Source: Rhinopithecus roxellana
Taxonomy: Eukaryota; Chordata; Mammalia; Primates; Cercopithecidae
Direction: 5' to 3'
Assembly (NCBI RefSeq): GCF_007565055.1
Contig: NC_044565.1
Location: 45,953,711-46,017,710, forward strand
DNA: 64,000 nucleotides
The notes beneath the pieces are model-generated. The model saw only the letters and a list, made by a program, of their open reading frames with translations. It made no database searches and was not told where the DNA came from. Shown here one piece after another: positions 60,151 through 64,000 of this stretch; position 1 is the first letter of the stretch, and each line of letters starts with the position of its first letter. The position numbers were made by a program, and so were the translations under genes.

Positions 60151-63100
60151 TAAAAAAGCTTCTTCCTAGTTTTCATCTGAGGATATTTCCTATGTCACCG
60201 TAAGCTGCATAGCGCTAAGAAGTATTCCATTGCAGATTTCAAGAAAACTGTGTTAGCAAACTGATCACAGAGGAGAAACGAGTAATTCTGTGAGGTGCAT
60301 TCACACATGGTAATGCAGTTTCCCAAAAGGCTTCTTTCCAGTTTTGATCCGAGGATATGTCCTTTTTCACCATAGCCTTCAATGAGATCCCAAATATCAC
60401 TTTGCAGAATGCACGACAACAGTGTTAGCAAACTGTTCCAAGAAGGGAAGGTTGGAACTCTGTGTGATGAAGTCACACATCAGAAAGCAATCTCTCAGAA
60501 AGCTTCTCTCTAGTTCTTCTCTGAGGATATTTCCTTTTTCACTATGGGCCACAGTGAGCTCCCAAATATCACTTTGCAGATTCCACGAAAAGACAGTTAG
60601 CAAACTGCTTCATGAGGACTAAGTTGTAACTCTGTGAGATGAATTCACAGATCACAAAGAAGTTTCTCAGAAAGCTTCTTTCACATTGTGAACTGATGAT
60701 ATTTCCTTTCTCAGCGTAGGCCTCAATGCGATGGAAAGTAGCCCTTCTCAGGTTTCTCAAAGAGAGTGTTAATGGACTGTTCCCGGAAACATAAGTGTAA
60801 CTCTGTGAGATGAATTCACATATCACCAAGAAGTTTCAAAGAAAGCTTCTTTCTACTTTCCATCTGAGGATATTTCCTTTGTCACCGTAAGCTTCATTGC
60901 GCTCAGAAGTATCCCATTGCAGATTTCATGAAAACTGTGTTAACAAACTGACCACTGAGGAGAAACAGGTAGCTCTGGGAGTTGCATTCATACATCGAAG
61001 TGGATTTTCCCAGAAGGCTTCTTTCCACTTTTTATCTGAAGATATTTCCTTTTTTACCATAGCCCTCAATGAGCTCCCAAATATCACTTTGTAGAATCCA
61101 CGACAACAGTGTTGGCAAACTGTTCCACGAAGGCAAGGTTGGAACTCTGTGTGATGAAGTAACTCATCAGGAAGCAATCTCTCAGAAAGATTCTCACTAG
61201 GTATTCTCTGAGGATATTTCCTTTTTCACCATGGGCCTCAATGGGCTACCAAATATCACTTTGTAGATTCCACGAAAAGACTGTTAGCATACTGCTTCCA
61301 GAAGACTAAGTTGTAACTCTGTGAGATGAATTCACAGATCACAAAAAGTTTCTCAGAAAGCTTCTTTCACGTTTTCAACTGATGATATTTCCTTTATCAG
61401 GGTAGGCGTCAATGTGATGGAAAGTAGCCCTCTCGGGTTCCTTAAAGAATGTGTTAATGGACTGTTCCAGCAAACGTAAGTGTAACTCTGTGAGATCAAT
61501 TCACAAATCACCAAGAAGTTTCTAAGAAAGTTTCTCTCTAGTTTTCATCTGAGGATATTTCCTTTGTCACCATAAACTTCATTGCTCTCAGAAGTATCCC
61601 ATTGCAGATTTCAAGAAAGCTGTGTTAGCAAACTGATCACTGAAGAGAAACGTGCTATTCTGTGAGTTCAATTCATACATCGAAGTGCATTTTCCCAGAA
61701 GGCTTCTTTCCACTTTTTATCCGAAGATATTTCCTTTTTCAACATAGCCCTCAATGAGCTCCCAAATATCACTTTGCAGAATCCATGACAACAGTGTGAG
61801 CAAACTGTTCTAAGAATGGAAGGGTGGAACTCTGTGTGATAAAGTCACATATCACAAAGCAAACTCTCAGAAAGCTTCTCTCTAGTTTTTCTCTGAGGAT
61901 ATTTCCTTTTCCACAATGGGCCCCAAAGGGCTCCCAAATATCACTTTGCATATTCCATGAAAAGACTGTTAGCAAACTGCTTCAGGAGAACTAATTGTAA
62001 CACTGTTAGATGAATTCACAGACCAGAAAGAAGTTTCTCAGAAAGATTCTTTCACGTTTGGAACTGATGATATTTCATTTATCAGCGTACGCCTCAATGA
62101 GATGGAAAGTAGCCCGTCTCAGGTTTCTCAAAGACAGTGTTAATGGACTGTTACAGGAAACATAAGTGTAACTCTGTTAGATGAATTCACACATCATCAA
62201 GAAGTTTCTAAGAAAGCTTCTTTCAAGTTTTCATTCTAAGGATATTTCCTTTGTCACCGTAATCTTTATTGCGCTAGGAAATATCCCATTGCAGATTTCC
62301 AGAAATCTGTGTTAGTATTCTGATCACTGAAGAGAATCGTGTAACTCTGTGACTTGCATTCGTAAGTCAAAGTGCATTTTCCCAGAAGGTTTCTTTCCAG
62401 TTTTTATATGAAGATATTTCCTTTTTCACCATAGCCCTCAATGAGCTCCCAAATATCACTTTGCAGAATCCACGACAACAGTGTTAGCAAACGGTTCCAA
62501 GAAGGGAAGGGTGGAACTCTGTGTGATGAAGTCACACATCAGAAAGCAATCTCTCAGAAAGCTTCTCTCTAGTAATTCTCTGAGGATATTTCCTTTTTCA
62601 CAATGGGAACCAAGGAGCTCCCAAATATCACTTTGCAGAATCCATGAAAAGACTGTCAGCAAACTGCTTCAAGAGGATTAAGTTGTGAGATGAATTCACA
62701 GATCACAAAGAAGTTTCTCAGAAAGCTTCTTTCACGTTTTGAACTGATGATATTTCCTTTATCAGCGTAGGCCTCAATGCGATGGAAAGTAGCCCTTCGC
62801 AAGTTCCTCAAAGACAGTGTTAATGGACTGTTCCATGAAACATAAGTGTAACTCTGTGAGATGAATTCACACATCACCAAGAAGTTTCTAAGAAAGCTTC
62901 TTTCTACTTGACATCTGAGGATATTTCCTTTGTCACCTTAAGCTTCATTGCGCTAAAAAGTATCCCATTGCAGGTGTCAAGAAAACTGTGTTATCCAACT
63001 GATCACTGAAGGGAAACATGTAACTCTGTGAGTTGCCTTCATACATTGAAGTGCATTTTCCCAGAACTGTTGCTTCAGGTTTTTGTCTGAAGATGTTTCC

Positions 63101-64000
63101 TTTTTCGTTATAGCCCTCAATGAGCTCCCTAAGATCACGTTGCAGAATCCACGACAACAGTGTTAGCAAATTGTTCCAAGAAGGGAAGGGTGGAACTCTG
63201 TGTGATGAAGTCCCACATCAGAAAGCAATCTCTCAGAAAACGTCTCTCTAGTTATTATGTGAGGATATTTCCTTTATCACCATGGGCTCCAAAGGGCTCC
63301 CAAATATCACTTTGCAGATTCCACGAAAAGACTGTTAGCAAACTGCTTCATGAGGACTAAATTGTAACTTTGTGAGATGAATTCACAGAACACAAAGGAG
63401 TTTCTCAGAAAGCTTCTTTCACATTTTGAACTGATGATATTTCCTTTATCCACGTACGCCTCAAGGCCATCCAAATTATCCCTTCTCAGGTTCCTCAAAG
63501 ACAGTGTTAATGGAATGTTCCGGGAAAAATAAGTGTAACTTTGTGAGATGAATTCACACATCACCAAGAAGTTTCTAAGGAAGCTTCTTTCTAGTTTCCA
63601 TCTGAGGATATTTTCTTTGTCACCGTAAGCTTCATTGCACTAAGAAGTATCCCATTGCAGGTGTCAAGAAAACTGTGTTATGAAAGTGATCACTGAAGAG
63701 AAACGTGTATCTCTGTGAGTTGCTTTCATACATCGAAGTGCATTTTCCCAGAAGGCTTCTTTCCAGTTTTTATCTGAAGAGATTTCTTTTTTCACCATTG
63801 CCCTCAACGAACTCCCAAATATCACTTTGCAGAATCCACGACAACAGTGTTAGCAATCTCTTCCAAGAAGGGAAGGGTGGAACTCTGTGTGATGAAGTCA
63901 CACATCAGGAAGGAATCTCTCAGAAAGCTTCTCTCTAGTTATTATCTGAGAATATTTCCTTTTTCAAAATGGGACCCAAAGGGCTCCCAAAAATATCACT
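60151..64000 (-). repeat. alpha satellite, subtype B regular four-monomer units, inverted
   Basis: Reverse complement of subtype B. 'gtgtgatgaag'-type markers lie at 60462, 61149, 61834, 62521, 63200 and 63887, giving periods of 687, 685, 687, 679 and 687 bp. No monomer 2/3 fusion is seen. The sequence is clean compared with contig 3. It continues past the window end. Confidence 0.92.
62418..62434 (+). promoter_or_regulatory. pJ-alpha-like box in alpha satellite monomer 2 (example)
   Basis: 'ttcctttttcaccatag' fits the 17-bp pJ-alpha consensus known from primate alpha satellite. Similar boxes recur in the other monomers (for example ending 'catgg' in monomer 1). It is a conserved sequence motif; binding was not shown here. 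Confidence 0.6.

Noticed and set aside
36248..63567. Recurring 60-110-codon open frames through the satellite on both strands, similar to one another
   Set aside because: They repeat with the satellite period, begin at whatever ATG the monomer offers, and end at shared stops. No domain, codon pattern or regulatory context supports coding.
29218..64000. Direct repeats considered as a CRISPR array or phage-type repeat
   Set aside because: The repeats are contiguous ~171-bp monomers without spacers, clearly alpha satellite in a primate context.

Overview
This window is non-coding primate DNA from the edge of a centromere. I found no host protein-coding gene, tRNA or rRNA. Dense Alu elements, L1 elements and alpha satellite show that it is a simian primate. 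The AluY copies have the form seen in Old World monkeys (for example the right-arm stretch 'gatccggccactgcactcc'), and the alpha satellite lacks a canonical CENP-B box. I therefore infer an Old World monkey (cercopithecid); the species cannot be named from this sequence.

Three runs of exactly 100 N (8100-8199, 29118-29217, 59176-59275) divide the window into four contigs. Contig 1 (1-8099) is Alu-rich: about eleven Alu copies plus two FRAM monomers, with old L1/MIR fragments and unassigned AT-rich DNA. Contig 2 (8200-29117) is L1-rich. It holds a decayed L1M with an inserted MaLR LTR fragment, a short 5'-truncated young L1 end, several kilobases of unique DNA with MIR fragments, a 4.7-kb L1PB-like element lacking ORF1, and a nested pair of antisense L1s running into the gap. 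Contigs 3 (29218-59175) and 4 (59276-64000) are entirely alpha satellite, in opposite orientations.

The alpha satellite is built on a four-monomer unit, 687 bp where the sequence is clean. Two subtypes can be told apart by diagnostic positions: A (29.2 to about 36 kb and 59.3-60.15 kb) and B (the rest). From about 36.4 to 59.2 kb the four-monomer units form a larger repeat of about 6.4 kb. It is present as one partial, three full (38717-45107, 45108-51430, 51431-57918) and one further partial copy. Each full copy carries hybrid monomers and two recurrent fusions of monomer 2 to monomer 3 with about 210 bp missing. This super-repeat is the most interesting structure here.

Sequence quality limits the reading. 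From 29.2 to 40.4 kb the satellite is full of small deletions (apparent period about 659 instead of 687 bp). Two sites show single bases stretched into homopolymers, and an 89-bp duplication marks the point at 40.41 kb where noisy sequence meets clean sequence. The inverted contig 4 and the A/B subtype order suggest that contigs may be misplaced or misoriented, although a real inversion is possible. The many short open frames in the satellite are by-products of the repeat and were not annotated as genes.
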